29,797 nt of DNA from CAYNJF01 sp964351745 (GCA_964351745.1 CAYGPI010000023.1:1-29797); one strand, 5' to 3'; positions 22,101 to 28,210 are shown, numbered from the stretch's first letter. A program made the numbers and translations. The notes: generated from the letters alone by a model not told the origin.

Positions 22101-24930
22101 GAATAAGATTATTGACATAATCTTGTGATGCGTAGTTTTTTTTATCTTTAGTGTCAATATTTATTGCAGCATAAGCGGCTTCTATTTGTTCAGAAGTAAT
22201 ACTACCTAGCTTAACCATATTGTCGATAAAAGTTTTTTCGGTTGCTTTTATTTCAATAAGTACTTTCTGTCTTAATCTTTCTTTTTTTGTTAATTCCACT
22301 ACAGGCTCTATATCTGAAGAAGCAGTTAGGCCTTCATCCGAGGAAGCCGTTAGGCTATCAGAAGAAGCTGTTGGAGAAGCAGCAGGATCAACCGTCGAGT
22401 CTACAGAACTTCCGGATGATGACAATTCATTAGAATCTGCTGGATCTCTTGTAGAGCTTGCTGAGTCCGTTGGTGCGGCAGGTGATGCAGCTATTCTAGC
22501 CTTCTCTAGCTCATCGCCTAAAAAGGATAAGCCACTTGCCTCATCTATATCTGCAAATGGAATGACGTCTTCTCCACGTGGGTAAACTGCTAGGGATCTT
22601 TTATAGTGCGCATCATCAGTCATATGAGCTTGAGTGATTATAGAGCCGACAGGGGTGACAGATGGTTTTGTAGATTCTTGCACTAATGCTGCTTGTTGTT
22701 GAGCGACATCAGTTAGAATAGCACCAACTAGAGCTCCTCGATTTGTATTTTGCAGTTCTTGGCCACTAGTGTGCTTTAGTTGGTCTGGATTGCCCTCAAT
22801 ACTGAATGTCAAATCAGATTGTAAAATACCCAAGTAAGGTATGACATTGATTCCTTTTTCTTTTGCTTGTGCAATGGCGACTCTTGGTGCTTTATATGCT
22901 TCGGCTCTGCTAGTGACCTCTTTGATCTTAGCAAGTCTTTTTTGGTGCTTTTTACTTAATGACTGCTGCAGTGGGCGAGGCTCTCCGTTATTATCTAGAA
23001 GTAAACGACCTATGGCTGCAGTCCCAAAAGATGCACTGATGGCCGTGACCGAGTTAAAATCACCAGTTTCTAAACAATGAAAAGCTACGTCAATATAGAA
23101 TGCATAAATTTGTTCTTGGTGCTTTTGATTTTTGGCTGAAAGAATATCTTCAGTCACCATAGAGGATAGATCATTAAAAGCTTTAGAGTAAGCTAAAAGA
23201 TTAGGAGCTAGTTCATTTTTGTTATCTTTGGCCCATGCCAAGTTCTGAAATTCGGAAAGTGGAATGTTCAGCAATAATTGGCTATTAAAGTTACGTAAAT
23301 CTTGTACAAATTGACCAATAAACTCTCTTCTATCCTTTGGTGAACCTTCAACAGCTTGAGTTACCATTTGATACATAGCGATGGCACTACTTTGAGGAGC
23401 CTTATCTTGCATGGCAAGTTTCTCTGCTCTTAGCGTTTGCTCTATAAGAATCTTTTTTGCGACCTTATGTAGCTGATTCTCTATTTTAATGAGTGAATTT
23501 CCGGAAATTGTAAAGGCGATATCTTTTAAGTCTTTGTACGCTTTAATACTGGGATCCTCTGGGGGACTGAGAGCCTCTGCAATACTTGGATCCTCTGGGT
23601 TTTTCAAATATTTGACTAGGTTAGTTAGTTGAGGATTGTGAGCATTTGTTAGCAAAAATTGCTCTAGAAGTATTTGAGCATTCTCTAAGGCTGTTTTCTT
23701 ATCATCCTTTTTAACCCCATTTAATACGGCAGTTAAATTTACAATAAATAGATGAGGCTCATTTTTGTGCTCACGAGGCATGCCTTCTTTCTTTTTTTGT
23801 GGATGCAGTGAATAGTGATTAGCCATCTCTGCGGCAATGTGCCTTACGTTAGCTTGAGTGAGAATAACTTGATCACTACCCTTTGATGGAAGGCGCCACC
23901 CAGAAAGTACTTGTGCTATGGCTCTTCTCTCTATAGATTCAGTTTCAGGGATTAAGAGTTCGTTTCTTTCTCCAATTGTTTTTACATTCGGGCTCGGGGT
24001 TGGTATTGAAGCCATATCTTGAGCTGATTTAGCATTAGCTCTTGCTCTATGTTGCTCTTTTTTTGCTGCTCTTTGTCCCCCTAGTAAACCTTTGAATGCA
24101 GCTCTGAGGATAGTCTTACGTCTTTTTTGTGGCTGTTGTTGATTGGCTGGGGTATTTTCTTTGTCAGCAAGGGCTGCGCTATCTCTCTTCTTTGCATCAT
24201 CAGTTGGTGGAGCGACTGGTTTTGGTGCCGTAGGTGAGGTCGTGCTAGAGGCAGCTGGAGGACTAGGCTCTTCTGTCGTAGGGTTGGTCGAGCTTGTAGC
24301 TGCGGGGGTAGACTCTTCTGTTGCTGGAGTTAATGGCTCGCTTGCCACCCGAAGCATTTCAGCCACATCTGCGTCAAGTGCGTCAAATGAGTCAAGATCT
24401 TGTTCTTGGTTTTGCTCTGGTTCTTTTCCTTGGCCTTTGGCAAGACCTGCTATGGACCCATATGGTGTGGCAGAGGACTTGGTTCTCACATCTGAGGTAG
24501 GATCATCAAATGGATCACTATATTCAAAGAGATCGTCTACTTCAGTGTCTGTTATTTCTCTTTGTGTTTGAGAAGCAAGGCTGGCTAATTTTTCAGCATG
24601 AATGGCGCGGACCTTTCTACCTAATTCTCGTAGTTGCTCAGGCTCGTCAAGTAGAAATTGTTCATTGGCACTTACAATGTCATCAGCAATAAGATCCATT
24701 GTCCAACCTTGACCTTCAGCTTCGGGCAACCAATCTCCGTGACTCCACTGTTCATCATTCTCAAATTCTGCCAGATACTGGAGCCAATGTTCAGCGTTTT
24801 CTTTCAGAGTGCTACCCTCATCAGAAAACATGCTGATGTTGCCTAACATTACTTTGAATTCTTCGAACAATTCCTCATCTTCTCTACTGACGAATTTATC
24901 TTTATTATAAGTTGGTCCATCTTGCGACAT
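16159..24930 (-). CDS. 2,923-residue multidomain protein: RasGEF, DH/RhoGEF, second RasGEF-like, CX5R phosphatase-like
   Basis: The start is ATG 24930 behind GGGGTG; no signal peptide or membrane segment is seen. Domains in order: helical N-terminus (1-130); acidic and Pro/Ser/Thr-rich linker (130-265) ending in KRRK (269-272); RasGEF (about 540-780) with EFQNLAWAKDNKNELAPNLL and VIPYLGILQSDLTFSIEGNP; Ser-rich linker (814-878); Dbl-homology domain (about 883-1070) with ILPAQRVAKYPLLARDLL; acidic repeat with two YVAD words (1195-1250); degenerate RasGEF-like domain (about 1405-1690); unassigned alpha/beta region (1786-1985); phosphatase-like domain (about 2070-2470) with Cys2387-x5-Arg2393; two 90-residue repeats (2541-2733); coiled coil (2750-2830); basic tail. 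RasGEF and DH domains load GTP on Ras and Rho/Rac-type GTPases, which bacteria lack, so action in a eukaryotic host cell is strongly implied. Delivery, probably by a type IV system, is inferred; no secretion gene is in view. Confidence 0.93.
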   Translation of the reverse strand: MSQDGPTYNKDKFVSREDEELFEEFKVMLGNISMFSDEGSTLKENAEHWLQYLAEFENDEQWSHGDWLPEAEGQGWTMDLIADDIVSANEQFLLDEPEQLRELGRKVRAIHAEKLASLASQTQREITDTEVDDLFEYSDPFDDPTSDVRTKSSATPYGSIAGLAKGQGKEPEQNQEQDLDSFDALDADVAEMLRVASEPLTPATEESTPAATSSTNPTTEEPSPPAASSTTSPTAPKPVAPPTDDAKKRDSAALADKENTPANQQQPQKRRKTILRAAFKGLLGGQRAAKKEQHRARANAKSAQDMASIPTPSPNVKTIGERNELLIPETESIERRAIAQVLSGWRLPSKGSDQVILTQANVRHIAAEMANHYSLHPQKKKEGMPREHKNEPHLFIVNLTAVLNGVKKDDKKTALENAQILLEQFLLTNAHNPQLTNLVKYLKNPEDPSIAEALSPPEDPSIKAYKDLKDIAFTISGNSLIKIENQLHKVAKKILIEQTLRAEKLAMQDKAPQSSAIAMYQMVTQAVEGSPKDRREFIGQFVQDLRNFNSQLLLNIPLSEFQNLAWAKDNKNELAPNLLAYSKAFNDLSSMVTEDILSAKNQKHQEQIYAFYIDVAFHCLETGDFNSVTAISASFGTAAIGRLLLDNNGEPRPLQQSLSKKHQKRLAKIKEVTSRAEAYKAPRVAIAQAKEKGINVIPYLGILQSDLTFSIEGNPDQLKHTSGQELQNTNRGALVGAILTDVAQQQAALVQESTKPSVTPVGSIITQAHMTDDAHYKRSLAVYPRGEDVIPFADIDEASGLSFLGDELEKARIAASPAAPTDSASSTRDPADSNELSSSGSSVDSTVDPAASPTASSDSLTASSDEGLTASSDIEPVVELTKKERLRQKVLIEIKATEKTFIDNMVKLGSITSEQIEAAYAAINIDTKDKKNYASQDYVNNLIQAAKELGEAHKHVLEAMEDLETDPEKALPLIEKAFKGCVQAHKNYSSIRDESAIVPPTVDVLLDVQLRFQSFDILPAQRVAKYPLLARDLLENSEADTPLFEAAQYFLANSSKILVQNLQSIETDRDITNYQEKFNRFLASSKKKTSELEPLIRVYIASKNKVENNQPLSKYDHAIIDLFEKNNTMLAYLSRLDKSRGLKSSRLLKLKAAIAGEREGPLVDQQLQRLDKLVALAKEKISPKDPTLGSFQDFEELDYVADADEVRDTTTDTLAEAEEHDYVADAEQVRDTTTDSMTVALAEVEELDYDSNDADAQPSPEVSNDQYTFDKFLKLADMLNQSMSPSSAFNAWAIDQNSAELRNFSKALLDILPARDLVPFQNAIRNMQAGQFKDIERFFSENPEIEKLYIDNFKLLNDTNTAFQAHMAPQNAPRSSPVEEPQGVVTEAHTIDATHEVDATPNLQAKHERLPPKEMADQLQLLALDTLSRANPSDLQSKNQGEFANYIDDWNKILGMVLRETLAQDNKEDLQDQYTYFVQLMGECLENRDYQSASAIYLALSKTDIERLCAHKIETKKQSSLKDNKGFLTLSDEDKKTLLKAATLFDPRSNFLVLGKQQVEDLKNGHDFIPYAPRALAMLDKALEATGQLQENAIAESLEPFVVMTARARAIAKEKAPTFNVLMKSGAQEERTLPLSHLIESSASIALNHGYNRSANYNYSRSLQILPRGATEPFESLPENYTDIIIEELIAHVSEPNPEIPLTKKEAIRYLREMAETHELAKQFSAANTVQFSDTSATQDGHGRSFEDMEADAVANRQALAAEQPLEAPQATPQLDAQALLENPDMQTVFIVLSPLDKSNPTEEKKRQYVMDALAGSKLDSKCEANSKNTQAMNYYSDYEEAYIDCESIVESGIGTSKSMKGRPKDFVIVAVTVPKAILTPEQGDQEQINSQEQSHGIIEQALSKQVATQPGLVTIRAIETFESIQGRLEGKTEKQKDEFYQAQNSMASLSATTRIDISGGLTQATKTRGLSFIKAAQLMLQHGGADQTPISSPAIVAIKRAWEQDAGQLEGKDLLALEATLITELNKRLYASVKTEKEVKEELENAENHLNWKPRAPLETSFENQGLTTTRTETPMTLFKPDQEEQWLSILDKDKAPEWFKDLVEWEQAYLKQKVESWVALNDPKPNMGQYFGSLPSTIRRYPGSANGYATTVTFTQEGKPDQTFTKLRSGIIIPEKIKDRKEKTQATKNNLEQFIAQAILNQIAKRDPSDKSDLDFPLLLQTLYSPPFQTSKLTEAIVQEVVESLREELSTQQGVKQFVDRLGIDTQDIDIKKIDLLYANRPVNKGQAPSILRNRNTSLGRETRETAQFLNARVEQLLAANPNDPNLVLANAALERYNELCETFNSSLSTIANFSLNPKTNPTAELAALEQIIMNKIGGERAGTCYSGKDREEEITCHAIAQMQFYMKHGVFPPKHSSEEPEASIRREYHELVAHQYLSGHGMALANENAIGSHGLKSVKDVFGQEICNVIRDVAKDQYGIDPKVFDPVHDGQQIAKLNKPKAPIKKVSYFAKFKGFIRRKLGIAQPTVAREAITNSTEFEIEIMNAKSFEQLKDVMERYKGPFETYDGQDISELKELMMERMNLIANNDTLLLQAVDEQHGPIQSVTRNYGLQAKFFQLAHAKVQEIRLTQPQVEQDLAKAISHARSMSDLTTALSNYSGPMHYSNGTVMPNEAREQMIEHLRMLTNTPAWILDVTKDEPAGEFFLKSATRNYGIRDKFLEIVQKDAAVLRQQNSSIPDTASPSDVASVSEALSDIDLLLEQKAELDKQLANHKLAFDNLGSLSEDATPAERQLEVEWHEKNNSLMKQQSAVSKLIEEKQRNIALSSDSPDNSNGSNKPTVRKATGKGFKGVLSRHQNTASPEPNPNMQPPRTSRPRRNSHAITSGFQAETQESFSRDNQRKRALSEPPKVDSKKKNKPT
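16732..17310 (-). repeat. Two divergent 90-residue tandem repeats near the C-terminus
   Basis: Residues 2541-2630 and 2638-2733 share a pattern: an A-K/R-S helix, Y-K/S-GP (YKGPFETYDG and YSGPMHYSNG), an E-L/M-M/I helix with RM or LRML, and a closing S-V/A-TRNYG-(L/I)-x-x-KF word. Identity is modest. A K-rich stretch FKGFIRRKLG precedes them. I know no family for this repeat. Confidence 0.75.
17521..18723 (-). other. CX5R phosphoinositide-phosphatase-like domain
   Basis: Residues about 2070-2470. The loop GTCYSGKDREEE has Cys2387 and Arg2393 and matches the CKSGKDRT loop of SopB/IpgD and the related loop of human INPP4 and Legionella SidF. The K-D before the Arg fits lipid rather than protein phosphatases. 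A later Gly-rich stretch (SGHGMALANENAIGSHGLKS, 2441-2460) may be the conserved segment after the active site. The residue after Arg is Glu instead of Thr, which could weaken catalysis. Without a structure the surrounding fold is uncertain. Confidence 0.65.
19876..20718 (-). other. Degenerate second RasGEF-like domain
   Basis: Residues about 1405-1685 align with the first RasGEF: DWNKILGMVLRETL with KAFNDLSSMVTEDIL, YFVQLMGECLENRDYQSASA with FYIDVAFHCLETGDFNSVTA, DIERL with AIGRL, and FIPYAPRALAMLDKALE with VIPYLGILQSDLTFSIE. Both copies end in a shared RSL-x-x-x-PRG-x-x-x-PF word (778-792 and 1661-1674). The L-G and D-L-T-F...GNP catalytic signatures are lost, so it may bind a GTPase without exchanging nucleotide, or serve as a scaffold. 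Confidence 0.7.
21181..21348 (-). repeat. Acidic tandem repeat with two YVAD tetrapeptides
   Basis: Residues 1195-1250 hold two and a half units: EELDYVADADEVRDTTTD, EEHDYVADAEQVRDTTTD and a final EELDYD. Unit lengths are 23 and 27 residues. The region is strongly acidic and probably unfolded, and links the DH part to the second RasGEF-like part. DNA of the two units is also similar (GTGTCTCTRAC and GCATCAGCGACATAGTCA on the plus strand), so the duplication is recent. Confidence 0.9.
21721..22284 (-). other. Dbl-homology (RhoGEF) domain of the giant protein
   Basis: Residues about 883-1070. The first conserved region reads KVLIEIKATEKTFIDNMVKL, matching the usual I-x-E-L-x-x-T-E-x-x-Y/F. A middle region has AHKHVLEAMEDLETDPEKAL and YSSI. 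The third region SFDILPAQRVAKYPLLARDL matches the family L-I-K-P-V-Q-R-I-x-R-Y-P-L-L-L, followed by ENSEADTPLFEAAQYF. A PH domain usually follows DH in eukaryotes, but residues 1070-1190 look helical, so it seems absent. Substrate GTPase cannot be told. Confidence 0.85.
22591..23313 (-). other. RasGEF (Cdc25-homology) domain of the giant protein
   Basis: Residues about 540-780. The core hallmarks of the eukaryotic family are present: an E-F-x-N-L-A-W-x-K-x-x-K...A-P-N block (560-577), FNDLSSMVTEDIL (585-597), the helix AFYIDVAFHCLETGDFNSVTAI (610-631), IGRL, and PYLGILQSDLTFSIEGNPD (698-716), including the Asn-Pro after the conserved Gly. These segments shape the helical hairpin that opens the Ras nucleotide site. 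A REM-like helical region may lie at 318-470. Legionella LegG2 is a known bacterial protein with a RasGEF domain, so there is a precedent. Confidence 0.92.
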
Positions 24931-25202
24931 TGTTTCACCCCATGCGTGTAATTACATGTACATATAATCAATACCATTTATACATGGTAACAAACTAACT
25001 AACTTTTTTCATGGGTTTGAAGTCGTAAAGAGCCGGTTTTTTATCCAGTTATTGAAATTTATAACCAAATTTCTACTTTTTTGGGGTGAAATTGGGTGAG
25101 CGCACTTAAAAACTGTTGGATTGATTGGGTTACTGTATAACATGTTAAGTGTTTTTTTGATGTAAACACTAGACAATAATTGGTTAACCTGGCTCATATG
25201 GG
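24931..25202. other. Divergent promoter region between the giant gene and htpG
   Basis: No gene is seen in this stretch. Near the giant gene it contains an inverted repeat within a possible promoter (24965-24999); at its other end lies the htpG heat-shock promoter. Several runs of T are present without clear hairpins. Confidence 0.5.
24960..24999 (-). promoter_or_regulatory. Candidate promoter of the giant gene with an inverted repeat in the spacer
   Basis: On the minus strand TTGTTA serves as a possible -35 and GATTAT, 18 bases on, as a -10, each four of six to consensus. The spacer contains TACCAT (24972-24977) and ATGGTA (24984-24989), a perfect 6-base inverted repeat with a six-base spacer. 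A protein bound there would block polymerase. Both elements were found by eye. Confidence 0.3.
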
Positions 25203-25230
25203 CTTGAAAAACAATCAGTCGCCCCTATAT
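25203..25230 (+). promoter_or_regulatory. Sigma-32 heat-shock promoter of htpG
   Basis: CTTGAAA (25203-25209) is followed after 12 bases by CCCCTATAT (25222-25230). This fits the RpoH consensus (CTTGAAA, 11-16 bases, CCCCATNT) almost exactly. Transcription would begin near 25237, giving a leader of about 90 bases to the htpG start. HtpG is a classic member of the RpoH regulon. Confidence 0.85.
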
Positions 25231-25327
25231 TATGCCTGTGAACATTAAATGAGCTATTGGCCCTGTGGAGGATTACTTTCACAACGGCAGCTTTTATATT
25301 GACAAGATTTTTTATAGAGGAAGACGA

Positions 25328-27262
25328 ATGACTGCAACTGCTTCTAAAGAGACTTTGGGCTTTCAAACGGAAGTGACTCAACTCTTACACTTGATGGTAC
25401 ACGCTTTGTACTCAAATAAAGAAATTTTCTTGCGAGAGCTTATTTCTAATGCTTCTGATGCGACAGATAAGCTTCGTTTTGAAGGCGTAAAGGACGATAG
25501 CCTTTTTGAGGGTGATTCTGAACTGAGAATTAAACTAAGTTTTGATAAAGAAGCTCGCACGATTACAATTTCTGATAATGGCATCGGGATGTCTCGAGAA
25601 GAAGTCATCACAAATCTAGGCACTATCGCTAAATCAGGCACACAAGAATTTATTAAAAACTTAACGGGCGATGAAGCTAAAGATAGAAATCTCATTGGTC
25701 AGTTTGGTGTTGGTTTTTATTCTGGCTTCATTGTGGCAGATAAAGTTGTTGTTCAAACTAGAAGGGCTGGGGCTGATAGGTCGCAAGGTGTGCAATGGGA
25801 ATCAGCTGGTGAAGGCGATTATTCCATTGAAACCATAGATAAAGCTAGCCGAGGCACAGATATTATTTTACATTTAAAAGCTGGTGAAGAGGAGCTTTTG
25901 AGTGGGATGCGTTTGCGTCATATCATTACAAAATATTCCGATCATATTTCTTTGCCAATTTACATGGCTGTGGAGAAGTTTGAAGAGCCTTCGCAAGACG
26001 GTAAAGAAGTGATCGATGCAACCCCTGAAGAAGAAGTTGTTAATAAAGCAACGGCTCTATGGACGCTGCCAAAATCAAATATTGATGATGAGCAATATCA
26101 AGAGTTCTATAAACATATTGCTCATGATTTTGAAGATCCTTTGACTTGGGCTCATAATAAGGTAGAAGGTAAATTAGAGTATACTTCGCTCCTTTATATT
26201 CCAAAGCGTGCCCCTTATGATTTGTGGCAACCTAATAAATCACGTGGCTTAAAACTTTACGTTCAACGTGTATTTATTATGGATGAAGTCGAGCAATTTT
26301 TACCGCACTATCTACGGTTTGTTCGTGGGATTATTGATAGTAGTGATTTGCCTTTGAATATTTCTAGAGAGATTTTACAAAACTCTAAAGTTATTGACTC
26401 CATTCGCTCAGCCATGGTGAAGCGTACTTTAGGCATGCTTGAAGATTTAGCTAAAACAGATAGCGATCAGTATCAATTATTTTGGGATGAGTTTGGTCAG
26501 GCTCTGAAAGAAGGCCCAGCTGAAGATTTTGCGAATAAAGAAGCTGTGGCTAAATTATTACGCTTCTCTTCAACACTCACGGATAACGAAAAGCAAGATA
26601 TCTCGCTAGATGATTACATCAGTCGTATGCCAGAAGGGCAAGATAAAATCTATTATGTCGCTGCTGATACCTTTAATGCTGCTAAAAATAGCCCACATCT
26701 TGAAATCTTCCGCAAAAAAGGCATTGAAGTCTTATTGTTAAAAGATAGAATTGACGAATGGTTAATGAGCCATTTAACCGAGTATACTGGTAAATCTTTG
26801 CAATCAGTGGCTAAAGGAAATCTTGATGATTTAGCTTTTTCTAAAAAAGATGACTCTAAAGATGATGTTTCAAAAGAAACTTTAAAGCAACAAGAGCAAG
26901 AGTTTGAAAATCTTTTGAAAAAAATGAAAGAGACGCTAGGCGATAAAGTGCAAGAAGTTAAGTTGAGCGAGCGTTTAACCTTAAGTCCTTCTTGTATCGT
27001 TGCAGATGAATCTGCTATGACAAGTCAAATGGAGCGTTTATTAAAGTCAGCTGGGCAAAATGTGGCTTCAAAGCCGATTTTAGAGCTTAATCCGAATCAT
27101 ATTCTGATTCAAAGGTTGAAAGCCGAGGCTGATTCTGAGCACTTCAATGACTTAAGTGCTGTTTTGCTAGATCAAGCTATTTTAGCTGAAGGTGGTCAAC
27201 TTGAAGATCCTGCTACGTTCATTAAGAAATTTAATGAATTATTGTTAGCAATGGCAAAGTAA
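25328..27262 (+). CDS. htpG: Molecular chaperone HtpG (bacterial Hsp90)
   Basis: The 644-residue protein is an ATP-dependent dimeric chaperone of the cytosol. The N-terminal GHKL ATPase is intact: ELISNASDA (37-45, with catalytic Glu37 and Asn41), DNGIGM (83-88), GTIAKSGT (98-105) and GQFGVGFYSGF (124-134). The middle domain has DLPLNISREILQ and the C-terminal dimerisation domain ends NELLLAMAK. A GTG at 25265 would add 21 residues (EDYFHNGSFYID...), but ATG 25328 follows GAGGAAG and gives the family N-terminus TLGFQTEVTQLLHLM, so I chose it. It follows recR directly in E. coli; here the two giant genes lie between. Confidence 0.98.
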   Translation: MTATASKETLGFQTEVTQLLHLMVHALYSNKEIFLRELISNASDATDKLRFEGVKDDSLFEGDSELRIKLSFDKEARTITISDNGIGMSREEVITNLGTIAKSGTQEFIKNLTGDEAKDRNLIGQFGVGFYSGFIVADKVVVQTRRAGADRSQGVQWESAGEGDYSIETIDKASRGTDIILHLKAGEEELLSGMRLRHIITKYSDHISLPIYMAVEKFEEPSQDGKEVIDATPEEEVVNKATALWTLPKSNIDDEQYQEFYKHIAHDFEDPLTWAHNKVEGKLEYTSLLYIPKRAPYDLWQPNKSRGLKLYVQRVFIMDEVEQFLPHYLRFVRGIIDSSDLPLNISREILQNSKVIDSIRSAMVKRTLGMLEDLAKTDSDQYQLFWDEFGQALKEGPAEDFANKEAVAKLLRFSSTLTDNEKQDISLDDYISRMPEGQDKIYYVAADTFNAAKNSPHLEIFRKKGIEVLLLKDRIDEWLMSHLTEYTGKSLQSVAKGNLDDLAFSKKDDSKDDVSKETLKQQEQEFENLLKKMKETLGDKVQEVKLSERLTLSPSCIVADESAMTSQMERLLKSAGQNVASKPILELNPNHILIQRLKAEADSEHFNDLSAVLLDQAILAEGGQLEDPATFIKKFNELLLAMAK

Positions 27263-27273
27263 ACTTGTGCCTT

Positions 27274-27303
27274 GCGTCATAACAACCTCGGATGTTATGG
27301 CGC
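27274..27303 (+). terminator. Hairpin downstream of htpG
   Basis: GCGTCATAACA (27274-27284) pairs with TGTTATGGCGC (27293-27303) in an 11-bp stem with one G-T pair and an eight-base loop. It starts 12 bases after the htpG stop. There is no T-run after it, so it may stabilise the 3' end rather than terminate. A second, weaker TTAGGC/GCCTAA repeat lies at 27310-27337. Confidence 0.55.
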
Positions 27304-27394
27304 GCCCTCTTAGGCATGCTAGAGTCATTGAGCCTAATTTAAAAGGTGACTTAGATTCACTTTCTAGGTTAGGATAAAGTCATAGAGCTTTAAG

Positions 27395-28051
27395 TTGATT
27401 TGGTGTGTTGTGATTTTAGAAAGAAGTACTTTATGCGGTTGGTCGGGGGCTTTTGTTCCGATGGGCGTGTATGCCTTTTTTCTTATATTTTCAAGCTTAA
27501 CCTATGAGCTTACTTTTCAGTTATTATACTTCACTTTGCCGATGGCCAGCCTTTGTTTCCCACTGTTATTCCTATTAGCTGCCGTGTTAGCTGAGATCTT
27601 GGGCGTTAAAAAATGTTTGCTTTTTGTGATGTGTATGTCCTTTTTTAATGGCATTTTGATTCAGATCCATTGCCCAGGCATCCATACTCATCTTAATGAC
27701 TTTTGGCTCAATAATGAGTTATCCCAATTTCAGATATACACTATTTTAACGATTGGGTATCACGTCTCTGTTGTTGTGGCTGTGCTACTTGTTGGCTTAT
27801 GGAAACGTTTTAGTCAAAAGCGTAATTATGCCATTATTATCGCTAGCGCCTTTCTAGCCAATTTCATTGACTTAATTTTTATGTGGCCAACGTTATATGC
27901 CTATATGGGTGATAACTACATTACGTCATGGAAACTTTTAACGATAGCAACTTTTAAAACTAATTCATTATTTCTTTATTTACCATTAGGGTGGCTTTTA
28001 CTTAGACATAGTCATCAGTCTTCTTTAAAGCCTCCCCAGCTTTCTGCTTAA
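27395..28051 (+). CDS. Multi-pass membrane protein, VUT/YhhQ-like (possible queuosine precursor transporter)
   Basis: The product has about six hydrophobic segments (for example VYAFFLIFSSLTYEL, FPLLFLLAAVLAEILGV, FQIYTILTIGYHVSVVVAVL and TNSLFLYLPLGWLLL). FPLLFLLAAVLAEILG and ASAFLANFIDLIFMWPTLYA resemble the F-P-L-T-Y-L-L-x-D-x-L-T-E-x-x-G and A-S-x-x-x-x-x-x-D-x-x-I-F patterns of the vitamin uptake/YhhQ family, which takes up queuosine precursors. The match is partial, so the substrate is unsure. The longest frame starts at TTG 27395; an internal ATG at 27461 (residue 23) gives MGVYAFFLIF and starts at the first membrane helix, and may be the true start. No preQ1 riboswitch is visible upstream. 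Confidence 0.6.
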   Translation: MIWCVVILERSTLCGWSGAFVPMGVYAFFLIFSSLTYELTFQLLYFTLPMASLCFPLLFLLAAVLAEILGVKKCLLFVMCMSFFNGILIQIHCPGIHTHLNDFWLNNELSQFQIYTILTIGYHVSVVVAVLLVGLWKRFSQKRNYAIIIASAFLANFIDLIFMWPTLYAYMGDNYITSWKLLTIATFKTNSLFLYLPLGWLLLRHSHQSSLKPPQLSA

Positions 28052-28106
28052 CCTAGCTTTCTTACAGTGGTGTTTATGGCTGATAGTTTTCTTGCGCCAA
28101 GTGAGT

Positions 28107-28132
28107 CTACAAGATGTGGTGTTTGTAGTTTT
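28107..28132 (+). terminator. Weak candidate terminator after the membrane protein gene
   Basis: CTACAA (28107-28112) and TTGTAG (28123-28128) form a 6-bp stem with a ten-base loop, followed by TTTT. The stem is AT-rich and the T-run short, so efficiency would be low. It separates the membrane protein gene from the lysine genes. Confidence 0.3.
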
Positions 28133-28210
28133 ATGGGCAACATAGTAGCATCATCGAATCAAAATGCAGTCTTAGATAAACTAGTTAGAATCTAAAATCA
28201 AAGGAGTTGA

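Noticed and set aside
22220..22585. 121-residue plus-strand frame rich in Glu/Ser/Val
   Set aside because: It is the antisense of the Ser/Asp-rich linker of the giant gene; composition explains the open frame.
24143..24571. 142-residue plus-strand frame rich in Gly/Val/Ser
   Set aside because: It is the antisense of the Pro/Ser/Thr-rich linker of the giant gene and has no ribosome binding site.
25265..25327. Longer htpG start at GTG 25265
   Set aside because: The added residues do not match HtpG N-termini, while ATG 25328 has GAGGAAG and the correct N-terminal sequence.
27340..27394. preQ1 riboswitch upstream of the YhhQ-like gene
   Set aside because: The short CTTTCTAGGTTAGGA stretch lacks the C-rich loop and A-rich tail of known preQ1 aptamers.
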